Assembly (NCBI GenBank): GCA_015228995.1
Contig: JADGCM010000035.1
Location: 1-13,392 of the forward strand
DNA: 13,392 nt
Reading direction: 5' to 3'
Source: Magnetococcales bacterium
Lineage (GTDB): Bacteria > Pseudomonadota > Magnetococcia > Magnetococcales > JADGCH01
The translations under genes and the position numbers were made by a program. Of the stretch, positions 6,310 to 13,392 are shown in pieces. Below the pieces are notes generated by a model. The model ran no database searches. It was not told where the DNA came from and saw only the letters and a list, made by a program, of their open reading frames with translations. Numbering within the stretch: the first letter of the stretch is position 1; every line of letters begins with the position of its first letter.

Positions 6310-6945
6310 ATGAACAGAAAATGGGTGTTGCCTCGGTCGCTGAAGTTGTTGGTGATCGGCGGCCTGTTGTCTTGGGGTGTTTCAGGGTGCTCGAAACCGT
6401 CTGAGTTGCCTCTGATGGGTGTTGGTGAAGGGTGGATCGCTGTCAACGATATGATGCGCGCTGCCAACGAGGGTCATGCCGTGGCCCAATCGAATCTGGG
6501 CGCCCGTTATGCCATGGGCAAGGGTGTGCCCCAAGATTACCAAGAAGCCTTACGCTGGTGCCGCAAAGCCGCCGAACAGGGTGACGCCAAGGCTCAGTAC
6601 AACCTGGGCGTGATGTATGGCAGTGATAGCGATATCGTCCCCCAAGATGAGATCGAGGCCGAAAAATGGTACCGCTTGGCGGCTGACCAAGGTTATGCAG
6701 CGGCTCAGTTTAAGATGGGGACTCTATACGACTATGGCAATGTGGTAGAGCAAGATGATATTCAGGCTCACGTTTGGTACAACCTAGCCGCTGCCAAAGG
6801 TCATCGCGAGGCCATTAAGGCACGGGACGATCTGTCACAAAGCATGAACGACGAAAAACTGGCCCAGGCCCATGAGATGGCCCGGAACTGGAAACCGGTG
6901 CAACGGGCGGTCAGCAGCACCACAACCGTTACTACTCAACCGTAA
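6310..6945 (+). CDS. Sel1-repeat lipoprotein
   Basis: A 211-residue predicted lipoprotein. The N-terminus has a positive start (MNRK), a hydrophobic core and a lipobox VSGC with lipidated Cys27, so it should be exported and anchored to a membrane on the periplasmic side. From about residue 52 come three Sel1-like (TPR-related) repeats: about 55-90 (AQSNLGARYAMGKGVPQDYQ), 91-128 (AQYNLGVMY, with an SDSDI insertion) and 129-164 (AQFKMGTLYDYG, ending WYNLAAAKGH), then a helical cap and a Thr-rich tail. Sel1 repeats serve as protein-interaction scaffolds; no catalytic residues are seen and the partner is unknown. It stands alone on the plus strand after higBA, and its last 14 bases overlap the convergent comM end. 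Confidence 0.85.
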   Translation: MNRKWVLPRSLKLLVIGGLLSWGVSGCSKPSELPLMGVGEGWIAVNDMMRAANEGHAVAQSNLGARYAMGKGVPQDYQEALRWCRKAAEQGDAKAQYNLGVMYGSDSDIVPQDEIEAEKWYRLAADQGYAAAQFKMGTLYDYGNVVEQDDIQAHVWYNLAAAKGHREAIKARDDLSQSMNDEKLAQAHEMARNWKPVQRAVSSTTTVTTQP

Positions 6946-8464
6946 ATTGCCGGTTGACTCGGTACTGGATCGCCTCGGCAAGATGGACGACGGCGATCTC
7001 TTTATCGCCGGCCAGATCGGCCAGGGTGCGTGCTACCTTCAAAATACGGTGGTAGGTGCGGGCTGAAAAGCCCATGCGCCGACTGGCCAGCAGCAGTAAC
7101 GACTCGCCCTCCTGGTCAACACGGGTGTGCTCGGCCAGCTCGTCGCCGGCGAGGTGAGCATTGAGGCGATTGGCACCGTTGCGTCGCTGCTGCCTTGCGC
7201 GTGCCTGGACCACCCGCTGGCGCACCACGGCCGAGGCTTCGCCGCTTGGCATCGCTACCAGCTGTTCGACCGGTACCGGCGGCACTTCGACATGCAGGTC
7301 AATCCGGTCCAACAGGGGTCCGGACAGGCGCGACCGGTAGCGGTCTACCTGCACTGCTGGACATTGGCAGGCATGGTAAGGATCGCCTAAGTGACCGCAC
7401 GGGCAAGGATTGCAGGCGGCGATCAGCTGAAATTGGGCCGGGAACCAAGCCGAGCGCGCTGCCCGTGAGATGGTCACTCCCCCTGACTCCATCGGTTCGC
7501 GTAGCACCTCCAATACCGAACGGCCAAACTCAGGCAGTTCATCCAAAAACAGGATGCCTCGGTGCGACAAACTGACCTCACCAGGACGTGGAATACTGCC
7601 ACCACCAATCAGGGCCACCTGAGAAGCGGTGTGATGCGGCGCTCGAAAGGGTCGCACCCCAATGACAGGCCGCTCTCCCGATAGTTTGCCGGCTACCGAG
7701 TAAATCGCCGTTACCTCCAGAGCCTCTTCCAGAGATAATTCGGGTAGAATTTTCGGTAGGCAACGCGATAATAACGTTTTACCCGACCCTGGTGGACCAC
7801 TCATCAGTAAATTGTGTCCCCCAGCGGCGATAATCTCCAGGGCGCGTTTGGCATGTTCCTGGCCTTTGACGTGAGCCAAATCGGGTACCGAGTCGTCGTC
7901 CTGACCCAGCCAATGCTGCCAAGCGGTGGTTGGTACCGCTGGCAGTGGTGTGGCACCGGTCAAATGTTGTACCAGCTCGGTTACCGTACGCGGTGCCACG
8001 ACCGTGACTCCAGGAACTAAAGCTGCCTCAGCGCTGTTGTCGGCGGGCACGACCAATTCGTCCATTTGGGGATCATCACGGGCCCGGATGGCCGCTGGCA
8101 GACAGCCCGGTACCGGCTTCAGTCGCCCATCCAGGGCCAATTCTCCCAGCAACAAGCGCCGGTTGACGGCATCTTGACTGACGACATCCATTGCCACCAG
8201 TAGCGCTACCGCAATCGGTAAATCGTAGCCACTTCCCTCCTTGGGTAAATCGGCAGGGGCTAAATTGATGGTGACCCGTCGCGGCGGTAGGGCAAAACCG
8301 GAATTGGCCAACGCCGCACGGACCCGATCCTTGGCTTCGCGTACGGCGCCGTCAGGCAACCCTACCACATTGACATGGGGAAGACCACGATGCAGATCGA
8401 CCTCTACTTCCACCGGTCGCGCCACTACCCCCTCTAAAGCAATCGTGTGTACCTGTGCCGACAT
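6932..8464 (-). CDS. comM: ComM/YifB family AAA+ protein (Mg-chelatase-like; branch-migration helicase)
   Basis: A 510-residue protein of the YifB/ComM family. In Vibrio, ComM is a hexameric helicase that drives branch migration when transforming DNA is integrated; in non-competent bacteria the role is less clear. Residues about 1-165 form the Lon-protease-like/ChlI N-terminal domain (VNVVGLPDGAVREAKDRVRA). The AAA+ module has Walker A GPPGSGKT at 223-230 and Walker B ILFLDE at 304-309. A Cys cluster follows at 351-368 (CNPCPCG, then CQC), probably binding zinc, then SGPLLDRIDLHVEV with the candidate arginine finger Arg387. About 410-505 is the C-terminal Mg_chelatase_C domain. Length is normal for the family. 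The start has AGAGGA 10 bases upstream, overlapping the stop codon of the preceding AsmA-like gene, which implies co-translation. It is the last gene of the gatA-gatB-asmA-like-comM run. Confidence 0.93.
   Translation of the reverse strand: MSAQVHTIALEGVVARPVEVEVDLHRGLPHVNVVGLPDGAVREAKDRVRAALANSGFALPPRRVTINLAPADLPKEGSGYDLPIAVALLVAMDVVSQDAVNRRLLLGELALDGRLKPVPGCLPAAIRARDDPQMDELVVPADNSAEAALVPGVTVVAPRTVTELVQHLTGATPLPAVPTTAWQHWLGQDDDSVPDLAHVKGQEHAKRALEIIAAGGHNLLMSGPPGSGKTLLSRCLPKILPELSLEEALEVTAIYSVAGKLSGERPVIGVRPFRAPHHTASQVALIGGGSIPRPGEVSLSHRGILFLDELPEFGRSVLEVLREPMESGGVTISRAARSAWFPAQFQLIAACNPCPCGHLGDPYHACQCPAVQVDRYRSRLSGPLLDRIDLHVEVPPVPVEQLVAMPSGEASAVVRQRVVQARARQQRRNGANRLNAHLAGDELAEHTRVDQEGESLLLLASRRMGFSARTYHRILKVARTLADLAGDKEIAVVHLAEAIQYRVNRQFTVE
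6936..6957. terminator. Weak inverted repeat at the convergent gene ends
   Basis: TCAACCG (6936-6942) and CGGTTGA (6951-6957) form a 7-bp stem with an 8-base loop. The loop holds the lipoprotein stop codon, and the comM stop codon lies just to the left at 6932-6934. Position and symmetry suit a shared bidirectional transcription end, but there is no T-tract on either side, so this is at best a weak or factor-assisted terminator. Confidence 0.25.
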
Positions 8465-8478
8465 GACCAGATTTTCCT

Positions 8479-10794
8479 CTATGGGTCATTACACAAAGGG
8501 GCGTCCGGCGGTAGTGCAGATTGCCACAGCGCCGTCAGTTGGTCTTTGTCGCCGTTTAGACGAAGCTGCATCGGTCTCGGATCCCGCCACCAGGGGGAGG
8601 AGATGAACAACCGATCTTCGACAGCGCCCCGATCGTCATGACGTCCAGCCCCTCGTACCACTGTATCGCCGCTGCGCAGTAATAGATCACGGAACAGCAA
8701 CCGCTCCTGATCCAGTGTGACATCAACACTGGCCCGTTCCCAGGAACCATAACTGTCATCCAATAATTCCATTCTAACGACCTCTTGCTGTCCATCCAAT
8801 TCGACCGGACGTTCCGACCATTGTGGAATCATCACTCCCAACAAACGGCCAGCACTGAATTCCAAATGCGCACGACCGGCTACCGGTTTCTCGATGCCAT
8901 CTGTTGTGAGCCAACCTCTGAAGGTACCGTGGCCAGAACAACGGGCTGATTCAATCGGCAACGCCACATTGGTCTGTCCCACCGCTAGCGGCGACAGTAA
9001 CCGATCCACCAGTAACGATTGCAGCGGTGTTTCTGGCAGTGCAGCGGTCTCAACATCCAGGAAAGAGACCATCACATCGTAACCCCATGTCGGCGCTTGT
9101 CCGTAGACCATCCCCGATAGGTCTACCCATCCTTCTCCCAGACGAAAATGGGCCCTAGGGATAAAAATGCGGTTACCGTACCAGCGTACTTGAGCGGCAC
9201 CGTCGCGGATGTCCACTCCTCCCAAGTGCAACCGTTGGCTATTGAACCACATTTCAACCGTAGCTTGATCAGGGTGATGTGACCAAGCCAGTTGGACGCG
9301 GCTTTCTCCCCGTAGAGACCAATGATTCAACAGCGGCAGATATTCCTTGAGCGTCTCTCCCTCTAGCTGGCCCACCATGGTCAAAGCTGGATCAGGCGAC
9401 AAGCGGCCAAACCACTCCAATCGATTACCGGCTGTTGCGGACAAAACCACCTGTTGCAAATGAAGCTCTTGGTCGGCATAGCTACCCCGCACTTCTAACA
9501 CCAAGGGAACCCCAGTTTTTTTGTGAAAGGGTGGCCAAGAGAGGGTGGTAGCAGATAGGTCCAGGTGGCTAAAGAAATTGAGTGCACCGGGCCAGCTTCC
9601 CAACAGTAACCATTGCCCCTCCATACGACCGGATGGTAATGGCCACTCCACGGGCAGTACAGGATACTTGCGCATTAAATCGGCAACCAGTGTCATATCA
9701 ATGGCCCGAGCCGTGGCCACCGTCAGCGAGAAGTGGGGACGCCGTTGCCACCACTGAACACTGCCCTTGAGTTCTACCCAGGGAAGATTGTTGAGTTGGA
9801 TTTTTCCTTCCTGTAACAGCAGCAGCGGCACAAACTCCATCTCGTCATTGACATCTAAACGTAACAACGATTTTTGTTGCAAGGCAATGTGGCGTAGTGG
9901 CGGAGGTACCGACTCGGAAGCCGCTATCACCAGTTGCAACTCGGCACGGCTCTGCATACCGTGACGGATATTGCCTCGCAGTGTTACCGAGAGCTGGGCC
10001 CGCGACGCCCGCAAATCGGGCCACCACTCGGAAAAACGTAGTGCCGCCAAGAATGGTGCCAGCGTTGTTGTCCCCACCGCCTTCATATCGATATTCATGA
10101 GCATGGGTAATGATAACCACTCCCCAGCAGCGGGGAGCGGCCCCAACTGGCCATCTAGGGTAAAAGGCACGCTCTTCAAACGGCCAGAAAGTCGCACCGG
10201 TGTCGGATGGGTCTGAGAAAAATCAAGCAGACTGGCCTGGAGACGATCCATCAATATCTCGCCATCGGACGGCCTGCCAGGTGCCACTGTGAGAAGCAAA
10301 CCGTTACGCACGGTCAGTCGTCCCATCATGCCGATGGGACTGTTTACTGTTGCAACCAGCTGCCCCGTTTCCCCCCGCAAGCGCAGCTGCTCGAAGAGGG
10401 CAAACAGCTCGGTCTGCCACGGTATGGTCGATTGTTGGTAAAGATAAAGTCGTGGTTCAACAAGCGTGATCGAAGAAAAGCGAGGGGTGCCGTGGAACAA
10501 AAACTCCGGGCTGAGGCCGACGATGATCTCATCAATCCGCAGCAGCGGCCGATCACGGTTGCTGCCGCCTGCCAGCAGGGACACCGAGTGGAGCTTAATC
10601 GCCAAGCCGCCAAGAGGGAAGAAGGTTACTTCACCGACTTGAAGCGGCTGTCCCAACAGCTGCTCAAAAATGGCCACCACCCGTTGTCCAGCCTGACGCC
10701 CCACCAATAACCGTTCGACCATTCCGAATGCCAGGAGGAGCGCCACAACGATAACCACCCATAGCACCGTATACCGTCGATTGGTAGCCGGCAT
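8479..10794 (-). CDS. AsmA-like / DUF3971-type envelope protein
   Basis: A 771-residue protein with one N-terminal membrane anchor (hydrophobic run about residues 8-26, after TNRRYT) and a long region rich in predicted beta strands facing the periplasm. The first segment after the anchor (LLGQPLQVGEVTFFPLGGLAIKL, then LLRIDEIIVGLSPEFLF) is the typical AsmA N-terminal pattern. The C-terminal part has repeated short strand motifs such as LLFRDLLLRSGDTVVRGAG. Members of the AsmA/YhdP/TamB group are long grooved proteins implicated in lipid traffic between inner and outer membranes; no enzyme site is expected or seen. The end gives a 14-base gap to comM. Start uncertain: ATG at 10794 is used, but a TTG at 10806 (four more residues) overlaps the gatB stop and would couple translation. 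Family assignment is moderate; DUF3971 versus AsmA proper was not resolved. Confidence 0.68.
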   Translation of the reverse strand: MPATNRRYTVLWVVIVVALLLAFGMVERLLVGRQAGQRVVAIFEQLLGQPLQVGEVTFFPLGGLAIKLHSVSLLAGGSNRDRPLLRIDEIIVGLSPEFLFHGTPRFSSITLVEPRLYLYQQSTIPWQTELFALFEQLRLRGETGQLVATVNSPIGMMGRLTVRNGLLLTVAPGRPSDGEILMDRLQASLLDFSQTHPTPVRLSGRLKSVPFTLDGQLGPLPAAGEWLSLPMLMNIDMKAVGTTTLAPFLAALRFSEWWPDLRASRAQLSVTLRGNIRHGMQSRAELQLVIAASESVPPPLRHIALQQKSLLRLDVNDEMEFVPLLLLQEGKIQLNNLPWVELKGSVQWWQRRPHFSLTVATARAIDMTLVADLMRKYPVLPVEWPLPSGRMEGQWLLLGSWPGALNFFSHLDLSATTLSWPPFHKKTGVPLVLEVRGSYADQELHLQQVVLSATAGNRLEWFGRLSPDPALTMVGQLEGETLKEYLPLLNHWSLRGESRVQLAWSHHPDQATVEMWFNSQRLHLGGVDIRDGAAQVRWYGNRIFIPRAHFRLGEGWVDLSGMVYGQAPTWGYDVMVSFLDVETAALPETPLQSLLVDRLLSPLAVGQTNVALPIESARCSGHGTFRGWLTTDGIEKPVAGRAHLEFSAGRLLGVMIPQWSERPVELDGQQEVVRMELLDDSYGSWERASVDVTLDQERLLFRDLLLRSGDTVVRGAGRHDDRGAVEDRLFISSPWWRDPRPMQLRLNGDKDQLTALWQSALPPDAPLCNDP

Positions 10795-10802
10795 CAGTCG
10801 AC

Positions 10803-12245
10803 TCAACCGGCCAAATAGCGCTGCAACAACTCGTTGACTTGGGTTGGATTGGCCTTGCCACGGGTCGCTTTCATCACTTGACCAACAAAGAAAGCCAACA
10901 GCTTGGTTTGTCCAGCGCGGTAACGGGATAACTCATCTGGAGAGGCTTGCAATACCGCCTGAACCGCTGCTTCAATGGCCGCTGTATCCGTCATCTGTTG
11001 CAGACCCAACTGTTCGACAATCGCTTCAGCTGTCTGCGCCGATGTATACATGCGCGCCAATACATCCTTGGCAATTTTGCCCGAGATGACGCCATTTTGG
11101 ATCATTTGGAGCAAGCGTGCCAAATGCAGCGCCGGTATGGACCGCTTGGTTTGATCCGGGTCGTCGTTGAACCAGGCCAGCAGCTCACCGGTTACCCAGT
11201 TAGCCGCCATTTTCGCAGACGCCACGGCGCCAGCCACTTGCTCGTAATAGTCAGCGACATCACGGCTCGCCGTCAGCACCGCTGCGTCATAGTCGGACAA
11301 GCTATATTGCGACATAAAGCGGCGACAGCGTGCCTCCGGTAACTCCGGTAACTGCTGGCGCAACGACTCAATACGCTCTTCAGAGAGGCGCAAGGGCGGC
11401 AAATCTGGTTCAGGAAAATAGCGGTAGTCGTGCGCCTCCTCTTTGCCACGCATGGAGCGCGTCAGCCCCTGGTTGACATCCCACAGCCGCGTCTCCTGAC
11501 GAATGGTCTGGCCAGATTCTAACAGGTCGATTTGCCGCTCGGCTTCGTACTCGATTGCCCGCATGACATGACGGATTGAGTTGAGGTTTTTTAACTCACA
11601 ACGCGTTCCTAACCGGGAATCACCGTGGCGACGCACCGAAACGTTGGCATCACAACGCAGCGATCCCTCTTCCATATTGCCATCGCAGACACCCAAATAA
11701 CGCACCATGGCCCGTAAGCGCTTGAGGTATTCACCCGCTTCGGCAGCAGAACGCAGATCGGGTTCCGATACCACTTCCATCAGCGGGATGCCGGTGCGGT
11801 TGAGATCAACCCATGAGGCCCCCACAATCCCCTCATGCAGACTTTTGCCCGCATCAACTTCGATATGGATGCGGGTGATGCCGATGCGCTTGCGGCTGCC
11901 TGCATCGGTATCGATCCATATTCCCCCCTGCTCAACCAACGGCAACTCATACTGGCTGATTTGATAACCCGCTGGCAGGTCAGGATAGAAATAATTCTTG
12001 CGAGAAAATTCACTCAGTCGGTTGATACGCCCTTCGATAGCCAAGCCGGTTTTGATGGCCATATCGACCGCCTCGTGGTTGAGTACCGGCAATACCCCGG
12101 GGAAAGCGGCACACACCGGGCAGATTTGTCGATTGGCCCCGGCCCCAAAACGGGTTGGACAACCGCAGAAGAGTTTGGAACGGGTCAGCATCTGAGCGTG
12201 TACTTCCAGACCAATGACCATTTCGTAATGGGGATCAATCGCCAT
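10803..12245 (-). CDS. gatB: Aspartyl/glutamyl-tRNA(Asn/Gln) amidotransferase subunit B
   Basis: A 480-residue GatB. Within GatCAB it binds the mischarged tRNA and, using ATP, activates the carboxylate of Glu-tRNA(Gln) or Asp-tRNA(Asn) for amidation by ammonia channelled from GatA. Seen: the N-terminal YEMVIGLEVHAQM motif; the zinc-site cysteines Cys27, Cys29, Cys42 and Cys45 (FCGCP, ICPVC); KNYFYPDLPAGYQISQYELP; RIHIEVDAGKSLHEG; DLNRTGIPLMEVVSEPD; EEGSLRCDANVSVR; and the C-terminal YqeY-like tRNA-binding domain, ending ARGKANPTQVNELLQRYL. After the second Cys pair it reads AAFPG where many homologues have G-x-PG, a mild variation. The start has AGGAGA 7 bases upstream. It follows gatA with an 11-base gap and overlaps the possible TTG start of the AsmA-like gene. 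Confidence 0.97.
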   Translation of the reverse strand: MAIDPHYEMVIGLEVHAQMLTRSKLFCGCPTRFGAGANRQICPVCAAFPGVLPVLNHEAVDMAIKTGLAIEGRINRLSEFSRKNYFYPDLPAGYQISQYELPLVEQGGIWIDTDAGSRKRIGITRIHIEVDAGKSLHEGIVGASWVDLNRTGIPLMEVVSEPDLRSAAEAGEYLKRLRAMVRYLGVCDGNMEEGSLRCDANVSVRRHGDSRLGTRCELKNLNSIRHVMRAIEYEAERQIDLLESGQTIRQETRLWDVNQGLTRSMRGKEEAHDYRYFPEPDLPPLRLSEERIESLRQQLPELPEARCRRFMSQYSLSDYDAAVLTASRDVADYYEQVAGAVASAKMAANWVTGELLAWFNDDPDQTKRSIPALHLARLLQMIQNGVISGKIAKDVLARMYTSAQTAEAIVEQLGLQQMTDTAAIEAAVQAVLQASPDELSRYRAGQTKLLAFFVGQVMKATRGKANPTQVNELLQRYLAG

Positions 12246-12252
12246 ATCGTCT

Positions 12253-12259
12253 TCTCCTA
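12253..12259 (-). promoter_or_regulatory. gatA stop codon fused with gatB ribosome binding site
   Basis: On the minus strand TAGGAGA is read: TAG is the gatA stop (12259-12257) and AGGAGA (12258-12253) is the gatB Shine-Dalgarno, 7 bases before the gatB ATG. This arrangement favours re-initiation by ribosomes finishing gatA and fits the need for equal amounts of the subunits. Confidence 0.7.
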
Positions 12260-13392
12260 ACCACCTATAGCAGTCAAGTCAGGGCGGCGCCGATGCCAAT
12301 CGCTGGCTTGTTGGAACCGGTGACCAGCCTGAAGGAGGGTGGCCTCATCCAGCGGCCGACCGATCAATTGCATGCCAATCGGTAAGCCGTGGCGGTCGAA
12401 ACCACAGGGCAACGACAACGCCGGCAGTCCGGCCAAGTTGACATTAATGGTAAAGATATCCGACAGATACATCGTTACCGGATCGTTGGTACGTGCCCCT
12501 AAGGGAAACGCTGTATCGGGACTGGTCAAGGTCAGCAATAGATCGACCGAGCGAAAGGCTTCGTGGAAATCGTTGGCAATCAGGCGCCGTACTTTCTGCG
12601 CCTTACGGTAATAAGCGTCATAGTAACCAGACGACAATACGTAAGTTCCCAACATGATGCGCCGCTTGACCTCAGCTCCGAACCCTTCTGAGCGGCTGCG
12701 ACCATGGAGATCGGATAAGTCTTGCGGCTGATCACAACGGTAGCCATATTTGACCCCATCGTAACGGGCCAGATTGGAGGAGGCTTCCGCTGGCGCCAGG
12801 ATATAATAGGTCGGCACCGCATAACGGGTATGGGGCAACGACACCTCCTGGAACACCACCCCCAAATCACGCCATAGCTGCTGTGCCTCCAGCATGGCGG
12901 CAGCGATCTCCGGTGCCAAAGCGTCATATTGTAGATATTCCTTGGGTAGGCCGATACGCAATGGCCGGGGCTCGTTGGCCAGTGCGGCTTGGTAATCGGG
13001 CACCGGGGCATCAATACTGGTCGCATCCAATGGGTCAAAACCAGCCATTTGTTGCAACAACAGCGCCGCATCCGCCACCGTTTGAGTCATCGGACCGGCT
13101 TGGTCCAGCGACGAGGCGAAAGCGATCATGCCAAAACGCGACACCCGCCCATAAGTCGGTTTTAAGCCAACGATACCGGTCAAAGCAGCCGGTTGGCGAA
13201 TGGAGCCGCCAGTATCGGTACCAGTGGCCGCCAAACAGAGCCGCGCCGCTACCGCTGCTGCCGAGCCGCCCGAAGAGCCGCCCGGGGTCCGCGATAAATC
13301 CCACGGATTGCGTGTCACCCCAAACCAGGAGGTTTCGGTGGAGGAGCCCATGGCGAATTCGTCCATATTGCTCTTGCCTAAGATCACCGCAC
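12257..13392 (-). CDS. gatA: Aspartyl/glutamyl-tRNA(Asn/Gln) amidotransferase subunit A, 3' part
   Basis: The amidase-signature subunit of GatCAB, which hydrolyses glutamine and feeds ammonia to GatB. The frame is open to the right edge (AVILGKSNMDEFAMGSS), so the N-terminal part, including the catalytic Lys of the Ser-cisSer-Lys triad, lies outside; a GTG at 13387 is internal, not a start. Counting from that Val/Met codon as 1, the cis-Ser is Ser38 (PGGSSGGSAAA) and the nucleophile Ser62 (GTDTGGSIRQPA), 24 apart as usual in the family. The remaining GatA landmarks follow: GLKPTYGRVSRFG, AEASSNLARYDGVKYGYR, RSEGFGAEVKRRIMLGTYVLSSGYYDAYY and, near the end, LPALSLPCGFDRHGLPIGMQLIG. The gene is normally preceded by gatC, which would be just off the right edge. 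Confidence 0.97.
   Translation of the reverse strand, partial: AVILGKSNMDEFAMGSSTETSWFGVTRNPWDLSRTPGGSSGGSAAAVAARLCLAATGTDTGGSIRQPAALTGIVGLKPTYGRVSRFGMIAFASSLDQAGPMTQTVADAALLLQQMAGFDPLDATSIDAPVPDYQAALANEPRPLRIGLPKEYLQYDALAPEIAAAMLEAQQLWRDLGVVFQEVSLPHTRYAVPTYYILAPAEASSNLARYDGVKYGYRCDQPQDLSDLHGRSRSEGFGAEVKRRIMLGTYVLSSGYYDAYYRKAQKVRRLIANDFHEAFRSVDLLLTLTSPDTAFPLGARTNDPVTMYLSDIFTINVNLAGLPALSLPCGFDRHGLPIGMQLIGRPLDEATLLQAGHRFQQASDWHRRRPDLTAIGG

Noticed and set aside
6204..6404. 66-codon plus-strand ORF between higBA and the lipoprotein gene
   Set aside because: It overlaps the lipoprotein start in another frame, has no SD and shows no recognisable motif.
7195..7575. 126-codon plus-strand ORF opposite comM
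   Set aside because: Pro/Gly/Arg-rich shadow frame of the conserved comM coding region; no SD or family motif.
10207..10710. 167-codon plus-strand ORF opposite the AsmA-like gene
   Set aside because: Antisense frame within a convincing coding gene; composition is that of a shadow frame, with no domain signal.
12580..13071. 163-codon minus-strand ORF within gatA in another frame
   Set aside because: Cys/Trp/Arg-rich translation typical of an off-frame read; gatA itself is intact across this stretch.

Overview
The window looks like chromosomal DNA of a Gram-negative proteobacterium. It carries a chemotaxis-type signalling operon, an AsmA-like envelope protein, a ComM-type helicase and the GatCAB amidotransferase genes, the last typical of bacteria that make Gln-tRNA and/or Asn-tRNA by transamidation. 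The mix of CheA/CheY/CheC-type proteins with a large soluble hybrid kinase gives an impression of Magnetococcales or a related alphaproteobacterium-like lineage. That is only an impression; nothing here fixes the taxon.

Layout, left to right. (1) Bases 1-5489, plus strand: a signalling operon with the 3' part of cheA (truncated by the window edge), a stand-alone CheY-like receiver, a CheC-family phosphatase and a 910-residue PAS hybrid histidine kinase with two receivers and an HPt domain. A short perfect hairpin in the cheA-cheY gap resembles dispersed C-rich/G-rich repeats. (2) Bases 5490-6185: an A+T-richer island with a 22-codon ORF of unknown status, a 10-bp palindrome, and one ORF that joins a complete HigB-type toxin to a complete HigA-type antitoxin in frame. 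(3) Bases 6310-6945: a Sel1-repeat lipoprotein whose 3' end overlaps the convergent comM gene by 14 bases. (4) Bases 6932-13392, minus strand: a tight run read right to left, gatA (cut by the right edge), gatB, an AsmA-like inner-membrane-anchored protein and comM. Its junctions have gaps of at most 14 bases, and at two of them the stop codon forms part of the next gene's Shine-Dalgarno sequence.

How they may work together: CheA would phosphorylate the CheY-like receiver, and CheC would remove that phosphate. The hybrid kinase next door has its own internal relay (His169, Asp460/Asp607, His764) and may share or exchange phosphate with the small receiver. The fused HigB-HigA ORF is the most unusual feature. 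Comparison with the usual two-gene layout suggests it could have arisen by a two-base insertion that abolished the toxin stop codon. No rRNA, tRNA, CRISPR array, insertion sequence or phage gene was recognised, and no stretch over 300 bases lacks a gene.
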